Assembly: GCF_900119145.1 (NCBI RefSeq)
Contig: NZ_FPIY01000001.1
Span: forward strand, 620,001-684,000
Direction of reading: 5' to 3'
Length of the DNA: 64,000 nucleotides
Origin: Cellulophaga fucicola
GTDB lineage: Bacteria > Bacteroidota > Bacteroidia > Flavobacteriales > Flavobacteriaceae
This document shows positions 36,094 to 45,542 of the stretch, in pieces. The notes under the pieces are model-generated. The model was given only the letters and a program-made list of their open reading frames with translations, made no database searches and was not told the origin of the DNA. How positions within the stretch are numbered: position 1 is the first letter of the stretch; each line of letters opens with the position of its first letter. The translations under genes were made by a program, and so were the position numbers.

Positions 36094-37803
36094 CTATGCT
36101 TCTTGTGCTAATCTTAGCAGTTCATCATCTAATTGTTGATCTATTATTGGATATTCTTCTACAAAACAGTTGTAAAGAAAGTTTAGATGTTTTACATCTA
36201 TATCATCTTTAATGGCATTTTCTATTTGAAGAACTGTATCATGTAAAGCTTCGGTTTTCATCATTTTTAAACCAGCTTTTATTTTATGAGTAGAAAATTT
36301 TAATCCCTCATAATCCTCATTTCTAATGTGTACAATAGCTTTACCAATAAACTCTAATGCATTATTTTTAAACAACCTAATTAGTTCTTGTAACATTCCT
36401 ATGTCTCCCATACACTCGTTTAAAACTGGTGTTAGATTTATTTTAGGAACATCTCCTTTGTCGTTTATATGATTACTTGTTAATGTTTCCATATTTGCAT
36501 TATTTTCAATTTGTTCTAACAAAGTACTAAGCAACTCGTCAGAAGTGTAGGGTTTAAGTAAAAATTCGGTAAAATTTAAGATATTAAATTCGGTACTAGT
36601 TCTTATGTCGTGATCTGCTGTAACAGCAATTATAGGCGTATTTTTTACTCTTAGATCATTGTTGTTTCTAATTTCCTCAGCTATTACGTCTCCATTTTTA
36701 CCTGGCATTCTAAGATCCATTAAAATAATATCTATGGGGTTGTTTTCTAAAATTTCTAGACCAACATTACAATTGTCTGTAATAAAGGTTTTACAATTCC
36801 ATTTCTTAAGTTTAAGTTCTATTAATTTTTGATTTAACTTATTATCTTCAAAAATTAAAACTTTTATATCTGCAATACCTTTAGATAGTGAAGCTCTTGT
36901 AGGCTCTACTGGCTTTTTAAAAGGTAATATAAATGTAAATTTTGTGCCTGTATCTACTTTACTAGATACAGAGATAGTACCGTCTATTGATTCTATTAAT
37001 TGTTTAGCAACATTTAACCCAAGCCCTAAACTAGAATTATCTTGACTATAAAAATCAAAAACAGCATCTAATTTATCATCAGAAATTCCAAAACTAGTAT
37101 CTGTAACTGTAAACTCTATAAATACTTTATCATTAGTTTCTTCTATTAGCTTAGAAACAACCAAAATTTCTCCTTTTTGTGTGGTTTGCACTGCGTTACC
37201 AACTAGGTTTAAAAGTATCTGAGATAACTTAGAAGGATCTCCTATAAGGTCATTTGGTATTGTGTTAGTTGCAGTATAATTTAGCTTTAAAGATTTATTT
37301 AAAATTAAAGCATTACACAAAAACAATACATCCTTAACTATATTATGGAACTTAATGGTTGTGCACTCGTTAGTACCTATTGCATCATTACCAGTGTAGT
37401 CTATAATATCTTTAGATACAGTTAAAATATTATTAGATGATGCCTGAATCTCTTTTACTATTCTTTCTTGTTCCATAGTTAAGTTGCTTTTTAATAGTTT
37501 CTCAGAAAATTTTAGAATGCCATTTAGGGGAACGTTTATTTCTTTATTTGCTGCAGTAACCAGTAGACTTTGTAATGTTTGCTGTTTCTCTTCTAGTGTA
37601 GTTTTGTTAACAAGGTTATTGTTTGCTGTACAAAGATTGTTTAAGTTACCTTGTATGGTATTTTTATCTTCTAGTAAAGATTTAAAACTGTTTAATGCAT
37701 TCCTGAATTTATCTGCTTCTTTTGCAGATAATTCGTCAAAAGAAAAACGAGTAAGTTTTTCTTGCAAATTAGATAATGAAGTATGTAGGTCGTTCAATTT
37801 CAA
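36094..37803 (-). CDS. Degenerate hybrid histidine kinase with REC and HPt domains
   Basis: 569 residues, soluble, no TM segment. A coiled coil (1-75) is followed by a HisKA-like region (about 78-140) in which the H-box reads ANKEINVPLNGI: Lys87 replaces the phospho-acceptor His. The HATPase_c domain (145-296) keeps its N-box Asn but has altered G1 (DTSFGIS) and G2 (SLGLGL) boxes. The REC domain (312-430) is intact with Asp363. A C-terminal HPt (about 465-560) carries His506 in THKIKAGL. Inference: a pseudokinase phosphorelay hub that takes phosphate from another kinase. Two micropeptide genes lie downstream. Confidence 0.88.
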   Translation of the reverse strand: MKLNDLHTSLSNLQEKLTRFSFDELSAKEADKFRNALNSFKSLLEDKNTIQGNLNNLCTANNNLVNKTTLEEKQQTLQSLLVTAANKEINVPLNGILKFSEKLLKSNLTMEQERIVKEIQASSNNILTVSKDIIDYTGNDAIGTNECTTIKFHNIVKDVLFLCNALILNKSLKLNYTATNTIPNDLIGDPSKLSQILLNLVGNAVQTTQKGEILVVSKLIEETNDKVFIEFTVTDTSFGISDDKLDAVFDFYSQDNSSLGLGLNVAKQLIESIDGTISVSSKVDTGTKFTFILPFKKPVEPTRASLSKGIADIKVLIFEDNKLNQKLIELKLKKWNCKTFITDNCNVGLEILENNPIDIILMDLRMPGKNGDVIAEEIRNNNDLRVKNTPIIAVTADHDIRTSTEFNILNFTEFLLKPYTSDELLSTLLEQIENNANMETLTSNHINDKGDVPKINLTPVLNECMGDIGMLQELIRLFKNNALEFIGKAIVHIRNEDYEGLKFSTHKIKAGLKMMKTEALHDTVLQIENAIKDDIDVKHLNFLYNCFVEEYPIIDQQLDDELLRLAQEA

Positions 37804-37885
37804 TTTGGGGAAATTTTACATTAATATTTTCTGCAAACCATTAATATATTGGTTTATACTATCGTAAAACTCACTAATTATAGAA

Positions 37886-37928
37886 GTAACAACAATTAAA
37901 TGTTATATATCTTTTTATGTTGTGAAAC
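37886..37928 (-). promoter_or_regulatory. Shared upstream motif, kinase copy
   Basis: GTTTCACAACATAAAAAGAT (37928-37909, minus strand) matches the stretch upstream of micropeptide A, and 37903-37886 shares a weaker second block. It lies 83-125 bp before the kinase start. The rest of the 326-bp gap 37804-38129 is AT-rich, with only the terminator at 38077-38109. Confidence 0.4.
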
Positions 37929-38076
37929 AGCCTTATTTGTAAGTATACATTTTAGCACCTACATCAATTAGCCGTTTTTATTGACTTTTTATCTATTTAT
38001 TATACGAAAAATTGAAGTTTTAATTTCAATTTAAGTTAATTTTACTAACTATCTTAAAACTAGGTTTTTAAATAAA

Positions 38077-38109
38077 AAATGCCTCTATGAAAAAATCACA
38101 AAGGCATTT
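38077..38109 (-). terminator. Rho-independent terminator of the thioesterase gene
   Basis: Stem AAATGCCT (38077-38084) / AGGCATTT (38102-38109) with a 17-base loop. On the minus strand it is followed by a T run (38071-38079). Confidence 0.75.
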
Positions 38110-38129
38110 AAAAGGTTAAGTGGTCTTAT

Positions 38130-38519
38130 TTACTGTGCCAATCTATCTTTTACATATTCAATTTTTGTTTTTCCGTGTGGTTTTGGTTTACCGTCTGGAC
38201 CTAGATTAACCATAATGATATTGTCTACCGTTAAAATAGTTTCTCTTGTCATTTTATTACGCACTTCGCAATTTAATGTTAACGAAGAAACGCCAAATTT
38301 TTCAACTTCAATACCTATTTCTACAATATCACCTTCGGTTGCAGAGCTCATAAAATTAATCTCTGACATATACTTAGTAACCACTTTTTTATTTTCTAAC
38401 TGTATAATAGTATACAATGCTGCTTCTTCATCTACCCACGCCAAAACCTTACCACCAAAAAGTGTTTTGTTAGCATTTAAATCCCCTGGTTTGACCCATT
38501 TTCTACTGTGAAATCTCAT
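38130..38519 (-). CDS. Acyl-CoA thioesterase, hotdog fold
   Basis: 129 residues, YciA/BFIT-like. The signature NANKTLFGGKVLAWVDEEAA includes the catalytic Asn/Asp region, and the strand VDNIIMVNLGPDGKPKPHGK closes the fold. It hydrolyses acyl-CoA to free acid and CoA in the cytoplasm; the chain preference is unknown. It starts 31 bp downstream of the DUF72 gene on the same strand, a probable two-gene unit. Confidence 0.88.
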   Translation of the reverse strand: MRFHSRKWVKPGDLNANKTLFGGKVLAWVDEEAALYTIIQLENKKVVTKYMSEINFMSSATEGDIVEIGIEVEKFGVSSLTLNCEVRNKMTRETILTVDNIIMVNLGPDGKPKPHGKTKIEYVKDRLAQ

Positions 38520-38550
38520 AATATTACGATTTAGAATACAAAATTAACTA

Positions 38551-39447
38551 TTAAAATAAAGTTAGACTATTATCTAACAAAGTTTTAGGAATTTTTAAAT
38601 TAGAGTCAACTTTTTTGTTTAAACTGTTAATAAAACTAGCCGATAATAACGGTGACTCTAATTCCATATTCTGATGCACAAAAAAATGAATGTTTTTAAG
38701 TCCTTTCTCTTTCCAAGATTGTAGTCTACTTGCCCAGTCCTCTAGCCTATCATAATCACTTTTATGGTTAGCACCAACATAACGTACAAAAGCTTCATTA
38801 TTTGTTAAACGCATATGCAACAAATCTCTTCTGCCTGCAGTATCTACTATAGTGTTTGCTATATTGTTTTCTTGTAATAAATAGTATAATTCTTGGGCTG
38901 TATTTTCATCATTAAACCAGTCTGTATGCCTAAACTCTATTGCAAGTTTAACTTCTTTAGGCCAATACTTTACAAATTGCACAACCTTATTCCAGTTTTT
39001 GGGATCAAAATTAGAATGTAATTGTAAAAATATAGTTCCAAGTTTTTCTTTTAAGGTTGATGTAGCTTCTAAATAACGATCTAAAATAGGATATACATTA
39101 GTGTCTAATTTATATAGGTGACTTACTTCACTAGTTATTTTTGGAAAGAATGTAAAGTTAGAAGGTGTTTTATCATACCATTTTTGATATTGCTCCGCCG
39201 GAAAAAGCCTGTAAAAAGTAGCATTTAATTCAATTGAGTTAAATTGTGATGCATAGTAAACCAATTCGTCTTTTGTTCCTCTTGGGTAAAAGTTTTTTAA
39301 ATCTTGTTTGTTCCACTTAGCGCAACCAACAGAAATTTGCAATGCTGCATTTGTTGTTGTTTTTTCTAGCACACTAGCGGTATCTAGATGATCTACCGGC
39401 AACTTAAAATCTATTAATTCGGGATTAATTACTTTACCAAATTTCAT
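38551..39447 (-). CDS. DUF72 (YecE-like) protein
   Basis: 298 residues, a TIM-barrel DUF72 protein. Typical segments are SVGCAKWNKQDLKNFYPRGT near the N-terminus, SIELNATFYRLFP, KLAIEFRHTDWF and LHMRLTNNEAFVRYVG. The function of the family is not established, though the conserved Asn, Glu and Asp suggest catalysis. It is probably co-transcribed with the thioesterase gene. Confidence 0.9.
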   Translation of the reverse strand: MKFGKVINPELIDFKLPVDHLDTASVLEKTTTNAALQISVGCAKWNKQDLKNFYPRGTKDELVYYASQFNSIELNATFYRLFPAEQYQKWYDKTPSNFTFFPKITSEVSHLYKLDTNVYPILDRYLEATSTLKEKLGTIFLQLHSNFDPKNWNKVVQFVKYWPKEVKLAIEFRHTDWFNDENTAQELYYLLQENNIANTIVDTAGRRDLLHMRLTNNEAFVRYVGANHKSDYDRLEDWASRLQSWKEKGLKNIHFFVHQNMELESPLLSASFINSLNKKVDSNLKIPKTLLDNSLTLF

Positions 39448-39550
39448 AATTTAAATATATAATACTAAATGTTCATAAACACGTTAAAAACTAATTTAAA
39501 CCTAAAAGCTATGTCATAATAGATATTGTATCTTTAGTAAAACACTAGTT

Positions 39551-39958
39551 ATGAACCAAAGATCTAAAGACCTCTTGCGTATTAGACCAGAAATTAAGGC
39601 TACTAAAATAGTAGACGGAATTAGTACTAATGAGCTTTTTCAGAACAAAACTATTAGGCCTATTCTAAAATTACAGAACGATTTACTTTTGCTTGTTTTT
39701 AAAAACTACATTAAAAAACACAAGAACAAATTTTATACACTAGTTTTAGATAAAAGACTGGAATATATAGACAATGCCGTACAAAAAGACATTAAGTTTA
39801 GAAACGCTTTAAAAGGTATTATTATAGGTCAATTTACGGTGGAAGAATATCAAATTTACATTCAAAATTCATCTGCCTTAAATAAACGTATGATGTCTAT
39901 GGCAGTTACAAGGTTAAAAGATCAACTTCAGTTTTTTGAAGAGTCAACTTTAGTCTAA
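39551..39958 (+). CDS. Conserved flavobacterial protein (often mislabelled glyoxalase)
   Basis: 135 residues, helical and basic, with the conserved-looking core TIRPILKLQNDLLLLVFKNY and LKGIIIGQFTVEEYQIYIQN. I remember this family from Flavobacteriaceae genomes, where it is annotated glyoxalase without visible metal ligands. No VOC-fold motif is seen here, so that label should be avoided. Its end overlaps the convergent DUF2461 gene by 9 bp. Function unknown. Confidence 0.75.
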   Translation: MNQRSKDLLRIRPEIKATKIVDGISTNELFQNKTIRPILKLQNDLLLLVFKNYIKKHKNKFYTLVLDKRLEYIDNAVQKDIKFRNALKGIIIGQFTVEEYQIYIQNSSALNKRMMSMAVTRLKDQLQFFEESTLV

Positions 39959-40630
39959 AGTAGATTCGCCGTTTAAGTTTGTTGTTAATACGTCGCTCAT
40001 CAAATCAAAAAATGGTCTAACCGTAGCAAACGACTTGTTCACTGTACTTAAGAAGTTAGGAGACAATACCTCTTTATCTGTAAATTTACGGGTAAAAATG
40101 TATTGTTTTTTGCGTATTAGATCAATGTCTTTATGTTCTACATCAAAACCTTTTGGCGCTCTTTTTAACTCATCGCCTTCTAACTCTCCCCAAATAGCTT
40201 TAAATTCTTTATTAGAAATGGCTTCTCTAAACTCAGATGCATCTAATTCTAACTCTTTTCTAATTCTAAATAAATCTTCTTTATTTGGATCCCAAAAACC
40301 AATTGCTATAAAGCTACTACCAGACTCTATATGTACATAATAACCACCTCTAAGTCTAGCTCCTGCCCTAGTAAAAGATCCGCTTAAATGTGTTTTGTAT
40401 GGTGTTTTGTTTTTAGAGAAACGTACATCTCTGTAGATTCTAAATACTTTAGATTTTTCAATATCATCATATAAGTTTAATTCTTCCAACAAAGCCAAAA
40501 TAAAATCTTTAAATGATTTTTCTTCAACTTTAAACTCATCTTTATGCTCTAAAAACCATTCTCTTGTGTTGTTTTCTTTCAACTTATTTAAAAAATCGAA
40601 TGTATTTTTAGATATAACTTCATTTTTCAT
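39950..40630 (-). CDS. DUF2461 domain protein
   Basis: 226 residues. The start (TFDFLNKLKENNTREWFLEH), the centre (VFRIYRDVRFSKNKTPYKTH) and GGYYVHIESGSSFIAIGFW are characteristic of DUF2461 (TIGR02453). These proteins are cytoplasmic with unknown function. It overlaps the opposite gene tail to tail by 9 bp. Confidence 0.92.
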   Translation of the reverse strand: MKNEVISKNTFDFLNKLKENNTREWFLEHKDEFKVEEKSFKDFILALLEELNLYDDIEKSKVFRIYRDVRFSKNKTPYKTHLSGSFTRAGARLRGGYYVHIESGSSFIAIGFWDPNKEDLFRIRKELELDASEFREAISNKEFKAIWGELEGDELKRAPKGFDVEHKDIDLIRKKQYIFTRKFTDKEVLSPNFLSTVNKSFATVRPFFDLMSDVLTTNLNGESTLD

Positions 40631-40728
40631 AAAAATCCTACTAATATATTATTTATGCTAAAGTTAACGGTTTTTAGAAGTTTTTTTATAGAAATAATGG
40701 TTAATTTTGATAGTTGAATTCATTATAT

Positions 40729-41523
40729 ATGACACTAAAATCTGTAATTGACGAAATTGAGTTGCATAAAAAACAACCCAATTTAAACTTTAGTCTAAAA
40801 GAAAAAACAGAGGCTTTTACTCAAAAGCTTTTTTATACTTTGTTTGATACACAGACTCCTGTTAAAGAAAACTTAGAGTTATTAGAGAAACAATTTGATG
40901 AATTGGTTAATCTTGCTTGCTGGCAAGTAGATAAACCTTGTAAAAAAATATGGGAGCGTTACGTTGTAACATTACCTAACATATTAGAAAAACTAAATCT
41001 AGATGCAGAAGCTATTGTAAATTGTGATCCTGCATCTTTATCTATAGAAGAAGTGTATATGGCCTACCCTGGTTTTTATGCTATTGCTATATATAGATTA
41101 GCACACGAATTACACATTATTGGTTTTCCTTTAATGCCGCGTTTAATGACAGAGTATGCACATAGATTAACAGGTGTAGATATTAATCCTGGTGCACAGA
41201 TAGGAAATTCTTTCTTTATAGACCATGCTACAGGTGTTGTAATTGGTGAAACTGCTATTATAGAAGATCACGTAAAAATATACCAAGGAGTTACTTTAGG
41301 AGCTTTATTTGTTGCTAAAAATTTACAACAAACAAAAAGACACCCTACCATAAAGAACAATGTTACAATTTATGCTAACGCTACTATTTTAGGTGGAGAT
41401 ACCATTATTGGAGAAAACACAATAATTGGCGGAAATGCCTGGGTTACAAGCTCTATACCTGCTAATTCTAAAGTGTTTCATAAAACAGAAATTAAAATTA
41501 AAACTACAAATAATGTCTCATAG
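40729..41523 (+). CDS. cysE: Serine O-acetyltransferase
   Basis: 264 residues from ATG 40729; an in-frame TTG 15 bp upstream is a poorer choice. An N-terminal helical domain is followed by left-handed beta-helix hexapeptide repeats (about 145-250) with catalytic His in [13 protein letters not shown] and the GVTLGALF loop. It makes O-acetylserine from serine and acetyl-CoA. Its stop overlaps the cysM start by 11 bp, so cysteine synthesis from serine is encoded in one coupled pair. Confidence 0.92.
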   Translation: MTLKSVIDEIELHKKQPNLNFSLKEKTEAFTQKLFYTLFDTQTPVKENLELLEKQFDELVNLACWQVDKPCKKIWERYVVTLPNILEKLNLDAEAIVNCDPASLSIEEVYMAYPGFYAIAIYRLAHELHIIGFPLMPRLMTEYAHRLTGVDINPGAQIGNSFFIDHATGVVIGETAIIEDHVKIYQGVTLGALFVAKNLQQTKRHPTIKNNVTIYANATILGGDTIIGENTIIGGNAWVTSSIPANSKVFHKTEIKIKTTNNVS

Positions 41524-42394
41524 TATTCTAGATTTAATAGGTAATACACCTTTAGTTGAATCTAAAGTTTTAAACACCAACCCTAATGTTAAACTTTTAT
41601 TTAAGTTAGAAGGTCAAAACCCTGGTGGTAGTGTTAAAGACCGTGCTGCCTATAATATGATTAAAAGTGCGTTAGATAGAGGCGATATAAATAAAAATAC
41701 AAAGCTTGTAGAGGCAACTAGTGGTAACACAGGTATTGCTTTAGCAATGATTGCTGGTATTTTTGATTTGGATATAGAGATTGTATTATCTGAGAGTTCT
41801 ACCATAGAACGCATACAAACAATGCGTGCTTATGGGGCAAAGGTAACTTTAACCCCTGCAGATATTGGTATTTTAGGAGCTAGAGATTATGCAGAAAGTC
41901 AAGTTGAAAAAGGAGCTGTAATGCTTAATCAGTTTGGTAATAACGATAATTGGAAAGCACATTATAAAACTACAGGTCCAGAGATATGGAAAGATACAGA
42001 CCATAAAATAACTCATTTTGTATCTGCTATGGGTACAACGGGAACTATTATGGGGACTTCTACATATTTAAAAGAACAAAATAAGGACATACAAATTGTA
42101 GGTGTACAACCAAAAGATGGAGCAAAAATACCTGGAATTCGTAAATGGCCACAAGAGTATTTGCCAAAAATATTTAATGCTTCTAAAGTAGATAACATAA
42201 TAGATGTTAGTCAAGAAGAAGCAGAACAAACCACATTATTACTAGCTAAAAAAGAAGGTATATTTGCAGGTATTAGTAGCGGTGGAGCAGCTTTTGCTGC
42301 TATAAAATTAGCGAGTACATTAGAAAGTGGTACTATTGTATCTATTGTTTGCGATAGAGGTGATAGATACTTGTCTTCTGGCTTATTTGATTAA
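41513..42394 (+). CDS. cysM: Cysteine synthase (O-acetylserine sulfhydrylase B type)
   Basis: 293 residues from ATG 41513; the frame stays open further upstream, but only inside cysE. PLP is bound by Lys42 ([10 protein letters not shown]), with the substrate loop [10 protein letters not shown] and the phosphate loop [10 protein letters not shown]. The start [11 protein letters not shown] is standard. It joins O-acetylserine with sulfide to give cysteine. The 11-bp overlap with cysE suggests coupled translation and channelling of the unstable intermediate. Confidence 0.93.
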   Translation: MSHSILDLIGNTPLVESKVLNTNPNVKLLFKLEGQNPGGSVKDRAAYNMIKSALDRGDINKNTKLVEATSGNTGIALAMIAGIFDLDIEIVLSESSTIERIQTMRAYGAKVTLTPADIGILGARDYAESQVEKGAVMLNQFGNNDNWKAHYKTTGPEIWKDTDHKITHFVSAMGTTGTIMGTSTYLKEQNKDIQIVGVQPKDGAKIPGIRKWPQEYLPKIFNASKVDNIIDVSQEEAEQTTLLLAKKEGIFAGISSGGAAFAAIKLASTLESGTIVSIVCDRGDRYLSSGLFD

Positions 42395-42419
42395 GATTTT
42401 AATGATGATGCTTAACATA

Positions 42420-43232
42420 TTAAACATCATCATTAAAATCTAAACTATGTAACATTAAACCAGATCCTGGTGCTACAAAAGAAAATTTTGTTGTACTATC
42501 TATTTTAAGAGCATTTTCTATTTCTGTAATAGCTATTTCTCCTTTCCCAAGCTGAATTAAAGCGCCCATTAACATACGTACTTGGTAGCGCATAAACCCT
42601 TCTCCTTTTATATGAAAAGCATATGATTTCTCTGGGAAGAAATTAGCAGTAAGAATAGTATTTTCTTTTATTTTGGACGATTTTATTGTTCTAATAAACT
42701 TACCGTTTTCTTTAGGCTTTGCTGTAAAACTTTTAAAGTTATGCGTGCCAACAAATAACTTTGCTGCAGTTTTCATTAATTCTAAATCTAGTTTTTCTTG
42801 TACGTTAGCCATAAATGGTGCTGTATACGGATGATTTTTTTCACCATAAGAAAACAAATACACATATTCTTTTTCTTTGCTATGCTGAATTATATTAAAC
42901 TTTTCTTTTACGTGTTTTACAGATATTATTCTAATATCTGAAGGCAAGTTTTTATTAAAGTCTTTTTTAAAGAACACTAAATCTTCTAAGGGTTCTCCTT
43001 CTAAAAAAAGCTCAAAAGCTGCGTCTAAAGCAGATACTTTAGCATCTGTACGTCCCGCTCCTAATATTTTACATTGTCTTTCTGGCAATATAAATTTTAG
43101 TGTTTTAGTTAACATACCTTCTACCGTCTTGTATCCAGGTTGTTTTTGCCACCCACTAAATCTGTAGCCTAGAAATTGTAATCTAATTAAGTAATATTGT
43201 TTTTGTTTCTTCACATTAGCAAAAATATACAA
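42420..43232 (-). CDS. truA: TruA-like tRNA pseudouridine synthase
   Basis: 270 residues. The catalytic Asp63 lies in GAGRTDAKVSA, a divergent form of the usual GRTDAGVHA. FSGWQKQPGYKTVEGML and FMRYQVRMLMGALIQLGKGE are also family segments. TruA makes pseudouridine at tRNA positions 38-40. Because the catalytic loop is unusual, this may be a second, specialised paralog; a standard truA may lie elsewhere in the genome. Single gene. Confidence 0.8.
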   Translation of the reverse strand: MYIFANVKKQKQYYLIRLQFLGYRFSGWQKQPGYKTVEGMLTKTLKFILPERQCKILGAGRTDAKVSALDAAFELFLEGEPLEDLVFFKKDFNKNLPSDIRIISVKHVKEKFNIIQHSKEKEYVYLFSYGEKNHPYTAPFMANVQEKLDLELMKTAAKLFVGTHNFKSFTAKPKENGKFIRTIKSSKIKENTILTANFFPEKSYAFHIKGEGFMRYQVRMLMGALIQLGKGEIAITEIENALKIDSTTKFSFVAPGSGLMLHSLDFNDDV

Positions 43233-43303
43233 TTAAACAAAAACAGGCTACAACTTATTTTTTTTGTATTTTTCCATTTAATTACCAATTTAAACCAACC
43301 AAA

Positions 43304-43741
43304 ATGACAAATCTAACATCACATAAAATACCTGTTTGGTTCTGGCTTATAGCTGTACTAGCTTTAGTTTGGAATTGTATGGGAGTTATGGCATATTTAG
43401 CTGAAGCCTATATGTCTGACGAAGTATTTGCTAATTATTCTCCAGAAATACAAAAACTTTATAATAAAAGGCCTTCTTGGGTTACTGGCGCATATGCTAT
43501 AGCTGTTTTTGGAGGTGTATTGGCTAGTATGTTATTGCTAATACGTAAAAAAGCAGCCAAAACAGTATTTTTAATTTCATTAGCAGGAGTTTTAGCTAAT
43601 GATGTTTATACTTTTTTTATGAGTAAAACTTTAAAAGTATTAGGGACCAACGCTATTATTTTTCCGGTAATAGTACTTGTAATAGCAGCATTACTTGTTC
43701 TTTTCTCTAATTATGCTACAAAAAGAGAATGGTTGGCCTAA
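43304..43741 (+). CDS. Four-TM membrane protein of unknown function
   Basis: 145 residues. TM segments are at about 10-30, 63-83, 88-108 and 115-135. The segment PVWFWLIAVLALVWNCMGVMAYL and the loop NKRPSWVTGAYAIAVFGG are recognisable as a family common in Flavobacteriia but without assigned function. No export motif or partner is visible. Confidence 0.8.
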   Translation: MTNLTSHKIPVWFWLIAVLALVWNCMGVMAYLAEAYMSDEVFANYSPEIQKLYNKRPSWVTGAYAIAVFGGVLASMLLLIRKKAAKTVFLISLAGVLANDVYTFFMSKTLKVLGTNAIIFPVIVLVIAALLVLFSNYATKREWLA

Positions 43742-43927
43742 AAAAAAGCTTTTTTCGGTTATTTAGTTTACCAATTATCGGGTCAAAAATGCTTTTTATC
43801 TATGCTAATACACTTACCCTTATATTCTTGTTTTTTAGCGATTATATTCACATAATTTTAACACTACTCATATTTTTGTGTAAAATTGAAGCGTAGAGCC
43901 CCCTAGCTTTTATACTCTATATATTAT

Positions 43928-44413
43928 ATGAAAATTCCGTCTTTAAAAAAATCTTGGAAAGTACCTGTGGTTATTTCTGTTGTTTTATTAGTATTAGTTA
44001 CTTTTTCTAACTTTTATGGTTTATTAACAGATAAATTTCATTTTGATAATCCCAGTAGTTACTTCTTTATGTTACTAGCAACAGTACACGTTGTGTATTT
44101 ATATGCTTTTTGGTTTAAACTTACAGAAAATGAGTATCCTGATAAGGAAATGAGAAACTTAGAATATGGTTTCTATGCCGTAGTAGCTTTTTATGTTTAC
44201 AAATTAGTAGACATTACTAGTGTTGTTTTTGGATATAGTACTTATGATGATTTAATACTTGCAGATCACTTTTTAATTGTTGGTATTGCAATAATATTAG
44301 GTTATTTATCTTTATGTTTAATTACATTATATGTGTTTTCTATTCGTAAAGCTAAAATTGGTAATTATACAACAGATTGCTACGTAGAAGAAGATTTAGA
44401 TACGTGGCCATAA
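43928..44413 (+). CDS. Four-TM membrane protein of unknown function
   Basis: 161 residues with TM segments at about 14-31, 44-62, 80-98 and 118-140. The cytoplasmic tail ends acidic (YVEEDLDTWP). I do not recognise the family. It is preceded by a 186-bp gap without recognised signals and ends at a strong shared terminator. Confidence 0.7.
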   Translation: MKIPSLKKSWKVPVVISVVLLVLVTFSNFYGLLTDKFHFDNPSSYFFMLLATVHVVYLYAFWFKLTENEYPDKEMRNLEYGFYAVVAFYVYKLVDITSVVFGYSTYDDLILADHFLIVGIAIILGYLSLCLITLYVFSIRKAKIGNYTTDCYVEEDLDTWP

Positions 44414-44440
44414 ACAAGACCAAATTAAATTAAACATAAT

Positions 44441-44476
44441 AAAAAGAGCTTCTAAATTTCTAGAAGCTCTTTTTTT
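44441..44476. terminator. Bidirectional terminator
   Basis: AAAAAGAGCTTCTA (44441-44454) pairs perfectly with TAGAAGCTCTTTTT (44461-44474) around a six-base loop, with T runs on both strands. It serves the two convergent genes. Confidence 0.92.
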
Positions 44477-44488
44477 GACTAAAACAAA

Positions 44489-45370
44489 TTATCTTTTAAC
44501 CCAACCTGTTGGAAAAGAATCGCTGTTTAAACTTAATGTGTGAGTTGTTGGTGCAGTTTCTTGACCAGATACACCTACTAATGGTTTTAGTAAAAATGGA
44601 TTAGGGCTGTTATCCGGAGAAGGTTCTATAGATATAACTACAGTTTTACCTCTAATATCTAAAGGAAAAGTAAATCCTGTTGGTGCATTTTCAAAGAAAT
44701 CTTCACCTGGAATTGGAGGCCCTGGATTAGCTCCACTAAAAGGATTTCCCGAATCTTCCATTTGTACTGTAGGATCAGAGAATGTACCTGTAGTTATTGG
44801 TCCTTCTGTACCTACTACCCATCCTTCGTAAACCCATCCGTCAGGTAAAACCGGTAATTCTAAACCTGTTGCTGGTGGTGTACCAGGTATTCCAAACCAA
44901 ATACCAAATTGGTCATTACCATTATTCATTCCGTCTGCTTCATCAGTTGGTGTTCTTAAAAAGAATTCTCCGCTTGCGCTAGAAAAATCACCTACTAAAT
45001 CGGTAATACTAACAGTTGCTGTTTCTGCTGCAAATGCACCAGATAATAATTTAGTTGCTGCCGGTGCAGGATCAGTATCTACTGCTGGCTCTATAGAAAG
45101 CACGTAAGCTGTTGCTTGGTTTAAGATATCTGTATCTACTGTAAAAGCTGTTTTAGATGGTGTACCACTAGCATCTACGGTAAAAATACCTGTAGAAACT
45201 GGAGCTCCGTTTACAATTATCCATCCTTCATATACAAAGTCAGATCCAAGGTCTTCTAGACCATCTATACCCATTGTTAAATTGGTTGTTTGTGGTTCAT
45301 TAGTGTCGTCATCACTATCACAACTAACTACAAGAGCTGTTGCCATAAATAATAAAAGTAATTTTTTCAT
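44489..45370 (-). CDS. Lipoprotein with duplicated anti-sigma-factor-like domain
   Basis: 293 residues. The lipobox LVVSC (Cys17) is followed by DSDDDTNE, an acidic stretch like the surface-export signal of Bacteroidota lipoproteins. The mature part holds two related domains (about 35-135 and 175-290). Each begins FVYEGWIIVNGAPVSTGIF or WVYEGWVVGTEGPITTGTF and contains a VLSIEP / VISIEP strand, as in the extracytoplasmic domain of RskA-type anti-sigma factors. No TM helix or sigma partner is present, so this is a stand-alone use of the fold. It is divergent from the two-component pair. Confidence 0.8.
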   Translation of the reverse strand: MKKLLLLFMATALVVSCDSDDDTNEPQTTNLTMGIDGLEDLGSDFVYEGWIIVNGAPVSTGIFTVDASGTPSKTAFTVDTDILNQATAYVLSIEPAVDTDPAPAATKLLSGAFAAETATVSITDLVGDFSSASGEFFLRTPTDEADGMNNGNDQFGIWFGIPGTPPATGLELPVLPDGWVYEGWVVGTEGPITTGTFSDPTVQMEDSGNPFSGANPGPPIPGEDFFENAPTGFTFPLDIRGKTVVISIEPSPDNSPNPFLLKPLVGVSGQETAPTTHTLSLNSDSFPTGWVKR

Positions 45371-45542
45371 AATATTAGAGTTTTAGATTATGAGACAAAT
45401 TAAGTGTATGTTTTTGACGATAAAATCACAGAATAGTAAACTTTACGGCCAATTTTGTAAGGTATTTGTGATAACTTCTACCTTTAAATAGAAATAACGC
45501 AGCTAAAAGCTTAATTTCATTGGCCTTAACAAACTTTTATTG

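Noticed and set aside
39551-39958. Glyoxalase annotation for the 135-residue protein
   Set aside because: No metal ligands or VOC-fold motif can be seen; the label seems to be copied between databases.
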